Shown here: positions 52,506-60,869 of the stretch, in pieces | Layout: each line of letters opens with the position of its first letter | Position numbering within the stretch: position 1 is the first letter of the stretch | Assembly: GCA_028293625.1 (NCBI GenBank) | Contig: JAQGOL010000030.1 | Location: forward strand, 730,566 to 794,565 | Direction: 5' to 3' | Length of the DNA: 64,000 bases | From: Chthoniobacteraceae bacterium | GTDB lineage: Bacteria; Verrucomicrobiota; Verrucomicrobiia; Chthoniobacterales; Chthoniobacteraceae | The notes under the pieces: model-generated | Told to the model about the DNA's origin: nothing | The model's input: the letters and a program-made list of their open reading frames with translations, nothing else | Database searches by the model: none | Translations under genes and position numbers: made by a program

Positions 52506-54013
52506 TTCCACTTCCTCGACGCAAATTCCTTCGCGCAATCGCCGCATTTGGAGGCGCTTCATTTTGCCTGCCTCGGGTGCGCCTTCTGGCACAGACCCAC
52601 GCGCACACCGGCATTACGACTTCCGCTGTCACGGGACTTGCCCCGTTTGTTGATGCATTGCGCATCCCGCCGGTGCTGAAGCCAAAGATCGTCAACAAGG
52701 TCGATACTTACAGCCTCACCATGCAGAGCGGAATGTCCAAATGCCACCGTGATCTGCCTGCAACCGAGATCTGGGGCTACAATGGCATCTTTCCCGGACC
52801 CACTATCGTGGCGACGAAAAATCGCGCCGTTTCCATCAAGCAAACCAACAATCTGCCAATGGCGCATGACGGTGGCGAGATGACGCACATGCTGCCTGCC
52901 GTCCACCTGCATGGCGCGCTTGTTGAGCCTGGCAGCGATGGACATCCAAATGACGGCATCGCTTTTGGCGGAGGAACACGCGACTACCTTTATCCCAACC
53001 AGCAACGCGCCTGTTCGCTTTGGTATCATGACCATACTCATGGCATGACCGGAGAGCGTGTGATGAAAGGTTTGGCCGGACTCTATCTGCTGCGCGATCC
53101 TTCGGTGGAAGCTCCGCTTAAACTTCCAAGCGGCACCCGCGAAATCCCATTGATCATTCAGGATCGGAGTTTTGCCGCGAACGGCCAGTTTATCTATAAC
53201 CTCGACGATGCGACACTCGAGATGGGATTCCAGGGAGACAACATCCTCGTCAATGGTGTTGTCCAGCCGTTCCTTGCGGTGGAAACGGCACTCTACCGGT
53301 TTCGCATCCTTAATGGTTCCAACTCGCGCATCTATAAGCTGGCATTAAGCAATGGCGACCCGCTTATTCAGATTGGGACCGATGGTGGATTACTGCAGCG
53401 TCCAAAGGAGTTGGCCAGTCTTGAAATTGCTCCATCTGAACGCTGCGACATCATCATTGATTTCACGAAGCTGCCGGTTGGTGCGAAGATTGTTCTTGAG
53501 AACCTAAATGGGACGGATTCCACGGCTCAGATCATGCGATTTGACGTGGCAAAACGCGTTACGGAATCAAAAAGCATTCCCGAGTTTCTACAACCCTGGG
53601 AGGAGTTGCCCGAGCAAAAATCGGTGATACTTCGGCAGTTTAATCTTGCCCGGCAAACCCTCAATGGCGCGCTTACCTGGACAATTAACGGATACGCCTA
53701 TAATTCCGCGAATCCGCCCCTTGCAAAGCCGGTAATCGAGACTATCGAACACTGGAACTTCGTTAACCCGACCAATCATCCCCATCCGATGCACCTCCAT
53801 CTGGTGCAGTTCCAGATAGTGAACATCAATGGGGTGCCTCAGGAGGCCTCCGAGTTCGGGTGGAAAGATACCTTTGTGGTGCCTCCCGCAAGTGAAGTCA
53901 CTTTCCTGATCAAGTTCAGCGGATATACGGGACGTTACGTCTTTCATTGCCACAATCTGGAGCACGAGGACTTCGCGATGATGGGCGAGTTCGAAGTGCT
54001 GCCAAAATCATAA
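52502..54013 (+). CDS. Tat-exported multicopper oxidase (CotA/bilirubin-oxidase-like)
   Basis: A 503-residue laccase-type oxidase. A Tat signal (PRRKFLRAIAAFGGAS) starts it, so it is exported folded with copper. Copper motifs are VHLHGALVEPGSDG, WYHDHTHGMTGERVMKGLAG, HPHPMHLHLVQFQIV and VFHCHNLEHEDFAMMGEFEV, which together give type 1, 2 and 3 sites with the Met axial ligand. The GTG at 52502 overlaps the cupredoxin stop. The neighbouring cupredoxin is a natural electron donor; the physiological substrate is not known. Confidence 0.9.
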   Translation: MIPLPRRKFLRAIAAFGGASFCLPRVRLLAQTHAHTGITTSAVTGLAPFVDALRIPPVLKPKIVNKVDTYSLTMQSGMSKCHRDLPATEIWGYNGIFPGPTIVATKNRAVSIKQTNNLPMAHDGGEMTHMLPAVHLHGALVEPGSDGHPNDGIAFGGGTRDYLYPNQQRACSLWYHDHTHGMTGERVMKGLAGLYLLRDPSVEAPLKLPSGTREIPLIIQDRSFAANGQFIYNLDDATLEMGFQGDNILVNGVVQPFLAVETALYRFRILNGSNSRIYKLALSNGDPLIQIGTDGGLLQRPKELASLEIAPSERCDIIIDFTKLPVGAKIVLENLNGTDSTAQIMRFDVAKRVTESKSIPEFLQPWEELPEQKSVILRQFNLARQTLNGALTWTINGYAYNSANPPLAKPVIETIEHWNFVNPTNHPHPMHLHLVQFQIVNINGVPQEASEFGWKDTFVVPPASEVTFLIKFSGYTGRYVFHCHNLEHEDFAMMGEFEVLPKS

Positions 54014-54100
54014 GTTTCTCTTGAAGAGCAGAAGCCCGCCCTGATTTCGGATCGGCCGTATCCCCCCTGCTCACCTCTCTCCCAATTCCAACTCTATTTA

Positions 54101-55531
54101 ATGAATTCCTCACCCCTTTCCCTGCAAACAACCAAATCCCGCCGCTCCGCGAGACGACTCGTGAAGAATGGATTGATTACTCTGGTCTCGATTGGTTGCC
54201 TCATTAAGACCGCGTATGCGGATCGTCCCGCGACATTTTGGACAACCGCATCCGGCGATTTCTTTGATTCAAGCAACTGGAGCCTCGGCTCTCCCGGAAC
54301 CAACCTCGACGCCAAGATCGACAATGGCGGAATTGTCCGAATCAACACCGCGTCCGACGATACAATCCCTTATGTTTTTCTCGGTTCGGCGCAAAACTCC
54401 AGCGGGACACTTGAAGTTACCAGCGGCGGTGTAGCGAACTTTACGACGATGATTGTCGGCGCCTTGAACGCGACGGGAAAACTCAATATCACCGGCGGCG
54501 GCAAGCTTACCAGCTTCGGTGGTCCGATCGGCAGCGACTATCTTGGCGTGGGCATCGCGACCATCGATGGCGCCGGCTCGAGCTGGAAAGTAACGGGCGC
54601 GGAAATGGTGATCGGCGGCAACGGCGTTGGCACTGTTTTTTTACAAAACAGCAGTAGCCTTACAGTGGCCAACGGCTTGGGCAGAGTTGAGCTCGCGGAC
54701 CATCCGCTTGCGGAAGGAACCTTGTCGATTGGCAACGGTGGAATAGCAGGAACGCTGAGCGCGAGTGAAATCTACAACGGCGAAGGTATGGCCACTGTGA
54801 TCTTCAATCACAGCAATGCCGCGCTTACCGTGGCCACCAAATTTACCGGCGTTCAAACCGTCCGTGGTTATCTGAATATTATCCAGCAAGGCTCGGGCAC
54901 GACGGTCCTGAGCGCGCCGGAAAGCAATCTGGCTGGTAAGATTACGGTCTCCGGAGGAACCCTCCTTGTCACTGGCAGGATCATGGGGAGCGTCACGGAC
55001 GTAGTCGTGGACGAGATGCTGATGCAGGAGAGAACCGTGGGTGAAACGCTGGTCACTGCCAATGGCACTCTTGGTGGAACAGGCTTTCTTGAGGGAAAAA
55101 CGACCATTCAAGGAAAACTTTCGCCTGGTATAGCCACAGGCATCCTGAAGTTCGGGGGCGACTTAAGCCTTTCCTCCACCAGTACCGTGAAGATCGAGCT
55201 CGGCGGCACGGTTCGCGGAACCCAGTTTGACGCAGTGGACGTTGCCGGCGTTCTGGCTTACGCAGGAACCCTGAGGATCGACATGCTCAATGGGTTTGTC
55301 CCATCGCAAGGTCTTACCTTTGACCTATTCAATGGCTATAGCTCCTACTCCGGCACATTTGCGAATATCGAGTTTTCCTCGGGAAATTACGCGGGTGCAT
55401 TCGATCCGGTTACGGGAATACTTTCCGTCACCACGATTCCTGAGCCGGGCATTCTTGGACTTGCCGCCATCGGGATGGCGACTCTCGGCTTGCGCCGGCG
55501 CAATCGCGGCAAACAACAACGCACACGCTAA
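54101..55531 (+). CDS. PEP-CTERM surface protein with autotransporter-type beta repeats
   Basis: A 476-residue exported protein. The mature part contains repeats such as SSGTLEVTSGGVANFTTMIVG and ATGKLNITGGGKLTSFGGPI, typical of autotransporter-associated beta strands. The end reads TIPEPGILGLAAIGMATLGL followed by an arginine-rich tail, the PEP-CTERM sorting signal (PEP, hydrophobic helix, basic end). PEP-CTERM proteins are processed by an exosortase and often accompany exopolysaccharide; no exosortase is in the window. It follows the multicopper oxidase by 87 bp. Confidence 0.85.
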   Translation: MNSSPLSLQTTKSRRSARRLVKNGLITLVSIGCLIKTAYADRPATFWTTASGDFFDSSNWSLGSPGTNLDAKIDNGGIVRINTASDDTIPYVFLGSAQNSSGTLEVTSGGVANFTTMIVGALNATGKLNITGGGKLTSFGGPIGSDYLGVGIATIDGAGSSWKVTGAEMVIGGNGVGTVFLQNSSSLTVANGLGRVELADHPLAEGTLSIGNGGIAGTLSASEIYNGEGMATVIFNHSNAALTVATKFTGVQTVRGYLNIIQQGSGTTVLSAPESNLAGKITVSGGTLLVTGRIMGSVTDVVVDEMLMQERTVGETLVTANGTLGGTGFLEGKTTIQGKLSPGIATGILKFGGDLSLSSTSTVKIELGGTVRGTQFDAVDVAGVLAYAGTLRIDMLNGFVPSQGLTFDLFNGYSSYSGTFANIEFSSGNYAGAFDPVTGILSVTTIPEPGILGLAAIGMATLGLRRRNRGKQQRTR

Positions 55532-55540
55532 GGCGCCTTT

Positions 55541-56212
55541 ATGAATTTTTCAATCAGGTCTCTCTACAAGCCTGCTTTTGCGGCGGCATTGCTCGTTACT
55601 TCCTTCACGGCCCGCGCCGAGCTAGTCTGGGAAAAGAAAGAAGTCCAACTCAAGGCGACCCCTTTTGATAAGGAGGTCGTGGCTCATTATCCGTTTAAAA
55701 ACGAAGGAACTGAGCCGGTTAAGTTCAAAGCCTTCAAGGGCGCGTGCAGTTGCGTGTCAATTACGGTGAGCACAATGGTGGTCCCTCCGGGAACAACGGG
55801 TGAAGTCACCGTGAAATTCACCCCGGAATTTCGCATCGGAAACCAAAAACGCCCGATCGCCGTGCTGTTCGACGACGACAAACAGACCAAGATGGCCCTC
55901 TATCTTAAGGTTGAGATCCCCGAGATCATTCGTCCGGATCCTATCTTCTTGAAATGGGCCGAGGGAGAGAATCTTGGGCCCAAGACGGCGACAATTGTTG
56001 TCGATGAACAATATCCGATGACCGATTTCAGTGTGCGTCCCATCAATCCGCTTTGGACAGCGACGATCACGCCGATTGAGAACAGCCGTAATTACACCCT
56101 TCAGATTCTGCCCAAACGCTCCGACCAACCGCAGGCCCAGTATGTGGAAGTAGAGGCAAAACTCGCCGACGGCCAGCTTAAGCGTATGAATATCTATGTT
56201 GTGGTGCGGTAA
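55541..56212 (+). CDS. DUF1573 domain protein, secreted
   Basis: A 223-residue exported protein (signal AFAAALLVTSFTARA). DUF1573 is clear: ELVWEKKEVQLKATPFDKEV, YPFKNEGTEPVKFKAFKGACSC (with the CSC pair), VPPGTTGEVTVKF. DUF1573 proteins are beta-sandwich envelope proteins; they frequently stand next to rhodanese- and MauE/DoxX-type genes, as they do here. The cysteine pair might bind a metal or a thiol partner, but this is inference. It starts 9 bp after the PEP-CTERM gene. Confidence 0.88.
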   Translation: MNFSIRSLYKPAFAAALLVTSFTARAELVWEKKEVQLKATPFDKEVVAHYPFKNEGTEPVKFKAFKGACSCVSITVSTMVVPPGTTGEVTVKFTPEFRIGNQKRPIAVLFDDDKQTKMALYLKVEIPEIIRPDPIFLKWAEGENLGPKTATIVVDEQYPMTDFSVRPINPLWTATITPIENSRNYTLQILPKRSDQPQAQYVEVEAKLADGQLKRMNIYVVVR

Positions 56213-56236
56213 CAACGCTCCATCCCGTCGCGCTGT

Positions 56237-56737
56237 ATGACACGGCTGCTCCTGGCTGACGCAGCCTGGTTTATAGCCGCTGCGCTCATCGCGCTGGGGA
56301 TGGGAATGGTCGGTGACCGGTTCTTTCGGCATCCGCCTTTGGGCTGGCATTACCAGACGGCCGCGCAACGGGTATTGGCCATGCCCGGATCCCAGGCACC
56401 AATCAATATGGTGAGCGTGGAGGAGGTCAGCGCCCTCGTTTCCCGGCCGGACGTGATCACGCTCGATGCGCGGCCCCGCATTTTTTACGAGCTGGGTCAT
56501 TTACCAGGTGCTCGCAGCCTCTCCCGTGAACAGTTTGACGTCGACTTCGCGATTATTGAAAAGGAGCTGCGCGTCCCCGGACATACCTTGCTCGTCTACT
56601 GCTCGGATGCGAGTTGCGAGGATAGCGCGATTGTTGCCCATGAACTACAAAAGCGCGGCCTGGGTCCACTGATTCTCTTCCCTGGAGGACTTGAAGAATG
56701 GGAGGCCGCCGGACATCCGGTGGAGACAGTCCCGTGA
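56237..56737 (+). CDS. Membrane-anchored rhodanese-like protein
   Basis: A 166-residue protein with an N-terminal membrane segment (AAWFIAAALIALGMGMVGD) and a rhodanese domain (about 65-165). The active cysteine is in LLVYCSDASCEDSAIVAHEL, and LDARPRIFYELGHLPGARSL is the conserved first half. It could transfer sulfur or act as a thiol/metal-handling protein on the outer face. The stop forms a GTGA overlap with the MauE-like gene. Together with DUF1573 the three genes look like a redox or metal-insertion module. Confidence 0.87.
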   Translation: MTRLLLADAAWFIAAALIALGMGMVGDRFFRHPPLGWHYQTAAQRVLAMPGSQAPINMVSVEEVSALVSRPDVITLDARPRIFYELGHLPGARSLSREQFDVDFAIIEKELRVPGHTLLVYCSDASCEDSAIVAHELQKRGLGPLILFPGGLEEWEAAGHPVETVP

Positions 56738-57192
56738 AAAAGCGGCACCTCGATCGGCAGGCGCGCTGCTGGACTTTTTTACACTGGGTTTTGGCCGGTA
56801 TCTTTCTCTACGCCGCGCTCATGAAGCTCCACGACGCCGCCGCTTTTGCCGCCAGTATCGCGCGGTTTCAAATGCTGCCGAGCTTTCTAATTCATCCGAT
56901 GGCGCTTGGCCTGCCACCGCTGGAGATGCTGTGCGGCCTTGCTCTCCTGGCCGGTCGATGGAAACGGCAGGCAGCCTTTGGGATCGCCCTGCTTTGCGCG
57001 CTTTTTCTAGTGGCTCTCCTTTCAGCCTCGGCCCGGGGAATCAGCATTGAATGCTCGTGCTTTGGCGCGGCTGCCGCTGAGCCGCTTTGGAAGTTGCTTG
57101 TACGTGACCTTCTACTGCTCGCGGGAGCCATGGGCATCTACCTCCGTGCCCTGGGCTATCCGGCAAGCTCGCCCGGAACCAAGTGTGCTTAA
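56734..57192 (+). CDS. MauE/DoxX-like redox-associated membrane protein
   Basis: A 152-residue protein with four hydrophobic helices: HWVLAGIFLYAALMKL, LGLPPLEMLCGLALLAG, FGIALLCALFLVALLSA and LLVRDLLLLAGAMGIYL. The loop SIECSCFG gives a CxC motif of MauE-type proteins, which feed disulfide or reductant to periplasmic maturation, as in methylamine dehydrogenase assembly. The GTG at 56734 is used because of the GTGA overlap with the rhodanese gene; an upstream ATG (56698) would overlap far more. It ends before the di-haem propeller gene. Confidence 0.82.
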   Translation: MKKRHLDRQARCWTFLHWVLAGIFLYAALMKLHDAAAFAASIARFQMLPSFLIHPMALGLPPLEMLCGLALLAGRWKRQAAFGIALLCALFLVALLSASARGISIECSCFGAAAAEPLWKLLVRDLLLLAGAMGIYLRALGYPASSPGTKCA

Positions 57193-57439
57193 TAAAACAT
57201 TTAGGTGTCTGCATTAAGCCGCCCAGACAAAATCGCCCCAACTTCCCCGGTTTAACTAGCCGGACGAATTTGTTTGAAGAGCGCAGATTACCCGAAGGAG
57301 CGGCGCCGCTTCCTGCCCCATCCTCCCGTGCTGGCATGGACGGTGCTAAGGGTCGCGTCTCACAAAACCATCCATCTGTCCGCGCTCATTCCTCCCCGCA
57401 ATGAGCTGCTTTTATCACTCTCCTTTTAGTGAGACCCGC

Positions 57440-60085
57440 ATGCCCATTTCTTTTCTTTCCAAATCCTTTAGCCGCCTTGTTATTTTCGCATTTGGAGCAG
57501 GCGTTGCAATGTTCGGCGCTGCACAAGCCGGCGCACAAACCTTCGCGCATTTTGAAGCCCGCCAGGTCCATCCGATCGCATTGACCCCGGACGGCAAACG
57601 GTTGCTGGCACTGAACTCTCCGGAAGGCCGTCTGTCGGTTTTCGATGTCTCAAACAGTGCCAGCCCCGAGCCGGTGCTCATTGCTGAAATACCAGTCGGG
57701 ATTGAGCCGGTCTCAGTTCGTGCCCGAACCAATGACGAGGTATGGGTGGTTAATGAAGTCTCCGACAGCGTCTCCATTGTCTCGCTAAGCCGCGCGGTGG
57801 TGACCGATACGCTGCGCGCTTCGGATGAACCGGCAGACATTCTTTTTACCAGTGGCAAGGCGTATGTCAGCTGCGCCCGGAGCAACGCCGTCAAGGTTTT
57901 CGATGTCACCAGCCACGCTGAACTTTCAACCATCGCCCTGACCGGACTTTATCCAAGGGCACTCGCAGCCAGCGCCGACGGAACAAAGGTTTATGCCGCT
58001 TTCCTCTACTCGGGAAATCGCACCACCGTGTTGACCGCCGATCAGGCTCCGCCGCAGCCTGCACCGACCAATCCCGCCTTGCCGGCCGCCCCGGATACCG
58101 GCCTTATCGTGGCAGCCTCGGATCCTCGCGTTCCTTACACCGTGCTGGATAACGACGTGGCCGAGATCAATACCGCAACCAACGCGGTTACCCGCTACTT
58201 CACCGGCGCGGGCACCAATCTTTTCGATATCGCGGTGCAACCCGGCACCGGCGATCTTTGGGTGCCGAACACCGAGGCGCGCAACACCGTCCGTTTCGAA
58301 CCGGTGCTGCGCGGGCATTTTGCTGATAACCGTGTCACCAGGCTTCTGGTCTCCAACGCGACTGCCTCGCCATTCGACCTGAATCCGAATGTAAACTACG
58401 CGGAGCTCCCCAGCCCCGGCGCCCAAGCTACCGCACTCGCGCAGCCCACCTCCGCCCTCTTTTCGCCCGACGGCGCCAGCTTCTGGATCGCCGCCTTTGC
58501 CAGCGATCGTCTCGCCAAGATCAGCACCGCCGGCGCCGTGCTCAATCGGATCGACGTGCGCACACCTCCCGCAGCTGGCGGCGATAATGGGTCCCGAAAA
58601 ATGCGCGGGCCACGCGGCCTCGTATGGAATGGCACCGGCACATGGATTTACGTTTTGAACAAGCTCTCAAATACCGTGAGCGTCGTTGATACCAACGCAG
58701 GGGCGGTCCTGGCCGAGACGGCGGTCGGCGGCTACGATCCAATGCCTGCCAATATTAAGGAAGGCCGCGGTTTCCTTTTTGATGCGCGCCTCTCGGGCAA
58801 TGGGACCATGAGCTGCGCCACCTGCCACGTCGATGCCGACCTTGATGGCATCGCATGGGATCTGGGTGATCCGGGCGGAGCCATGGTGACTGTCATGGGC
58901 GCAAACGCTGCGGCCCATCAGACCACGCTGATCGCCCGTGAAATCCATCCCATGAAGGGGCCGCTCACCACGCAGACACTGCGCGGCATGCAAGCCGGAG
59001 CGCCTTTCCACTGGCGCGGTGACAAGCCGACGCTTCAGAGCTTCAACCCGACTTTTGACAAACTCATGGCCGGCTCGCAGCTCGCGGTCGCGGACATCAA
59101 CTCGCTCTCCGCTTATCTGCTCACTTTGCGGCACCACCCAAATCCAAATAAGAATTTAAACAATACACTGCCGACGACGTTTGCCGGCGGGAACCCGGCG
59201 GCGGGCAAAACGCTTTTTGACGATCATGTCAAAAGCCATTGCGTCACCTGTCATGGCGGCGCGCAGGGATCCAATAACAATCTCGATGACTTCCGGCTGA
59301 CTGATTCCCGCGATCAGGTGAAAACACCGCCCATCCGCACGGTTTATCAGCGTCTCTTTCTCAACCGGACTGCCGGCTCGCAAAGTATCTCCGGGTATGG
59401 CTTGGGACGCAACGGCACCGGGCCCGCCAATTTCCTGCCGACGATTCATTTTTACGATCTCGATATGCTGGAAACAGCGGCCGAGTTTGCCGATGTCAAA
59501 GCGTATGTCCTTTGTTTCGACACCGGGACACCGCAATCAGCGGCGGTCGCGCGCACGGTGACCGCTGCGAACATGACCCAAAGCGCTGTGCTTGCCGACA
59601 TCACGCTGCTGGAAAGCCAGTCGATCTCCTCGCTGAATGATCTTGTGGTGCAAGGGATTATCAGCGGCAAATCACGCTCGTTTTTCTACAATCGAACCAC
59701 CTTTCGTTACATCTCCGACAAGGCCGACGAAACCCCTCTCACACGCAATCAGTTGCTGGCCGCGCTCGGAACAACCGACGCCGTGACTTTCAGCGGCACC
59801 CTCATTGGCCAGGGTTTGCGCCGGGGCGGCGATCGCGACCGCAATGGCGTCCTGGATGCCGATGAGCCGCCACCCGGCATCAATTTAAACCGCGCCACTG
59901 CTGCCGCGGTGGAAGTCGCCTGGCCTGAGACGCCCGGTGGCTGGGCTCTGGAACGCGCGCCGGCTCCAGGCGGCCCGTGGACTGCGCTCCTGCTTCCATT
60001 CAATCACACAGGCGGTTTCCTGCGGGTCAATTACGACCCGTTGGGCGCTTCATCGGGTTTCTTCCGACTCCGCCGCACCTGGTAA
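57440..60085 (+). CDS. Secreted beta-propeller di-haem cytochrome c peroxidase-like protein
   Basis: An 881-residue exported protein (signal VIFAFGAGVAMFGAAQAGAQ). The N-terminal ~430 residues form a YVTN-type propeller (YVSCARSNAVKVFDVTS, WIYVLNKLSNTVSVVDTN). Two haem-binding CxxCH motifs follow: SCATCHVDADLDG at 459-463 and CVTCHGG at 601-605. LSGNGTMSCATCH and MKGPLTTQTLRGMQ match the MauG/CcpA di-haem peroxidase family. The last ~150 residues hold a small beta domain. A role in reducing H2O2 or in oxidising a protein substrate is possible. The ATG at 57440 is chosen for its signal peptide. Confidence 0.85.
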   Translation: MPISFLSKSFSRLVIFAFGAGVAMFGAAQAGAQTFAHFEARQVHPIALTPDGKRLLALNSPEGRLSVFDVSNSASPEPVLIAEIPVGIEPVSVRARTNDEVWVVNEVSDSVSIVSLSRAVVTDTLRASDEPADILFTSGKAYVSCARSNAVKVFDVTSHAELSTIALTGLYPRALAASADGTKVYAAFLYSGNRTTVLTADQAPPQPAPTNPALPAAPDTGLIVAASDPRVPYTVLDNDVAEINTATNAVTRYFTGAGTNLFDIAVQPGTGDLWVPNTEARNTVRFEPVLRGHFADNRVTRLLVSNATASPFDLNPNVNYAELPSPGAQATALAQPTSALFSPDGASFWIAAFASDRLAKISTAGAVLNRIDVRTPPAAGGDNGSRKMRGPRGLVWNGTGTWIYVLNKLSNTVSVVDTNAGAVLAETAVGGYDPMPANIKEGRGFLFDARLSGNGTMSCATCHVDADLDGIAWDLGDPGGAMVTVMGANAAAHQTTLIAREIHPMKGPLTTQTLRGMQAGAPFHWRGDKPTLQSFNPTFDKLMAGSQLAVADINSLSAYLLTLRHHPNPNKNLNNTLPTTFAGGNPAAGKTLFDDHVKSHCVTCHGGAQGSNNNLDDFRLTDSRDQVKTPPIRTVYQRLFLNRTAGSQSISGYGLGRNGTGPANFLPTIHFYDLDMLETAAEFADVKAYVLCFDTGTPQSAAVARTVTAANMTQSAVLADITLLESQSISSLNDLVVQGIISGKSRSFFYNRTTFRYISDKADETPLTRNQLLAALGTTDAVTFSGTLIGQGLRRGGDRDRNGVLDADEPPPGINLNRATAAAVEVAWPETPGGWALERAPAPGGPWTALLLPFNHTGGFLRVNYDPLGASSGFFRLRRTW

Positions 60086-60109
60086 GTTCACAACCTGACC
60101 GTTATAATT

Positions 60110-60838
60110 ATGAAAAAAAGATATTGCCTGGCCGCCTTCGCCGGCCTGCTTGGTTATTCCGCAACCGAAGCGAGCACCGTTTCCCAAACCGACCCGCAGG
60201 CAGGCGGTATCATCTACCGCTGGACTGTTTCATTGGGAGCCGATGATTCCGCCTCGGTCAGCCGGCATGTCGGTGCCTGGGCATGGCAGGACAGCTCACT
60301 CTTTGGCTCCGGCGAAACCCCGGTCGGCTGGACTCATAATTCAGAGTGGGTGGCTCTCAAACTGGAGCTCCCTGCGCTGGTGACTTTTCGGCTTTCCAAC
60401 ATAGCCGGTGTCCCCAATCCCACTTCACTCGATCCGAATGCAGTCGCGCCTGCCAATTTGTATCCCGGTATGACGATTTACTCGGGCTGGGATAACGATC
60501 TGGCGCCTCAGTCTTTTGCGGATGCAAACAACGAAGGAACGCCCACCGACAACTGGCATTCGTATGTCAACCGCGGCGATATCGAATGGGCCGAGGATAC
60601 GCATTACTTCACGCACCTGGAACCGAATGGCACGCACGTCATCGAGGCGACCATGCTCATGCCAGCCGGTGAATACACGATCGCCATCGGCGGCAAATCG
60701 ATCTCGACGAGCAGCGAGCCCCGCCAGGGTTATCTGGCGAGCTTTTCAACCAGCGCCGTGCCGGAGCCGTGCACCACATCCCTCGCCCTCCTGGGCGGTC
60801 TGGCTTTGCTCAGCAAACGCCGGCGCCAGTCACGTTGA
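60110..60838 (+). CDS. PEP-CTERM-anchored secreted protein
   Basis: A 242-residue exported protein (signal YCLAAFAGLLGYSATEA). The body is a single beta-rich domain, with WTVSLGADDSASVSRHVGAWAW and LKLELPALVTFRLSNIAGV. The C-terminus is AVPEPCTTSLALLGGLALLS followed by KRRRQSR, a PEP-CTERM sorting signal. It begins 24 bp after the di-haem peroxidase gene and probably shares its transcript, so it is likely the surface partner of that protein. It is convergent with cysNC, 31 bp away. Confidence 0.83.
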   Translation: MKKRYCLAAFAGLLGYSATEASTVSQTDPQAGGIIYRWTVSLGADDSASVSRHVGAWAWQDSSLFGSGETPVGWTHNSEWVALKLELPALVTFRLSNIAGVPNPTSLDPNAVAPANLYPGMTIYSGWDNDLAPQSFADANNEGTPTDNWHSYVNRGDIEWAEDTHYFTHLEPNGTHVIEATMLMPAGEYTIAIGGKSISTSSEPRQGYLASFSTSAVPEPCTTSLALLGGLALLSKRRRQSR

Positions 60839-60869
60839 TCGCGTGCTTTTTTCGCGCCGAACGGGCCGC

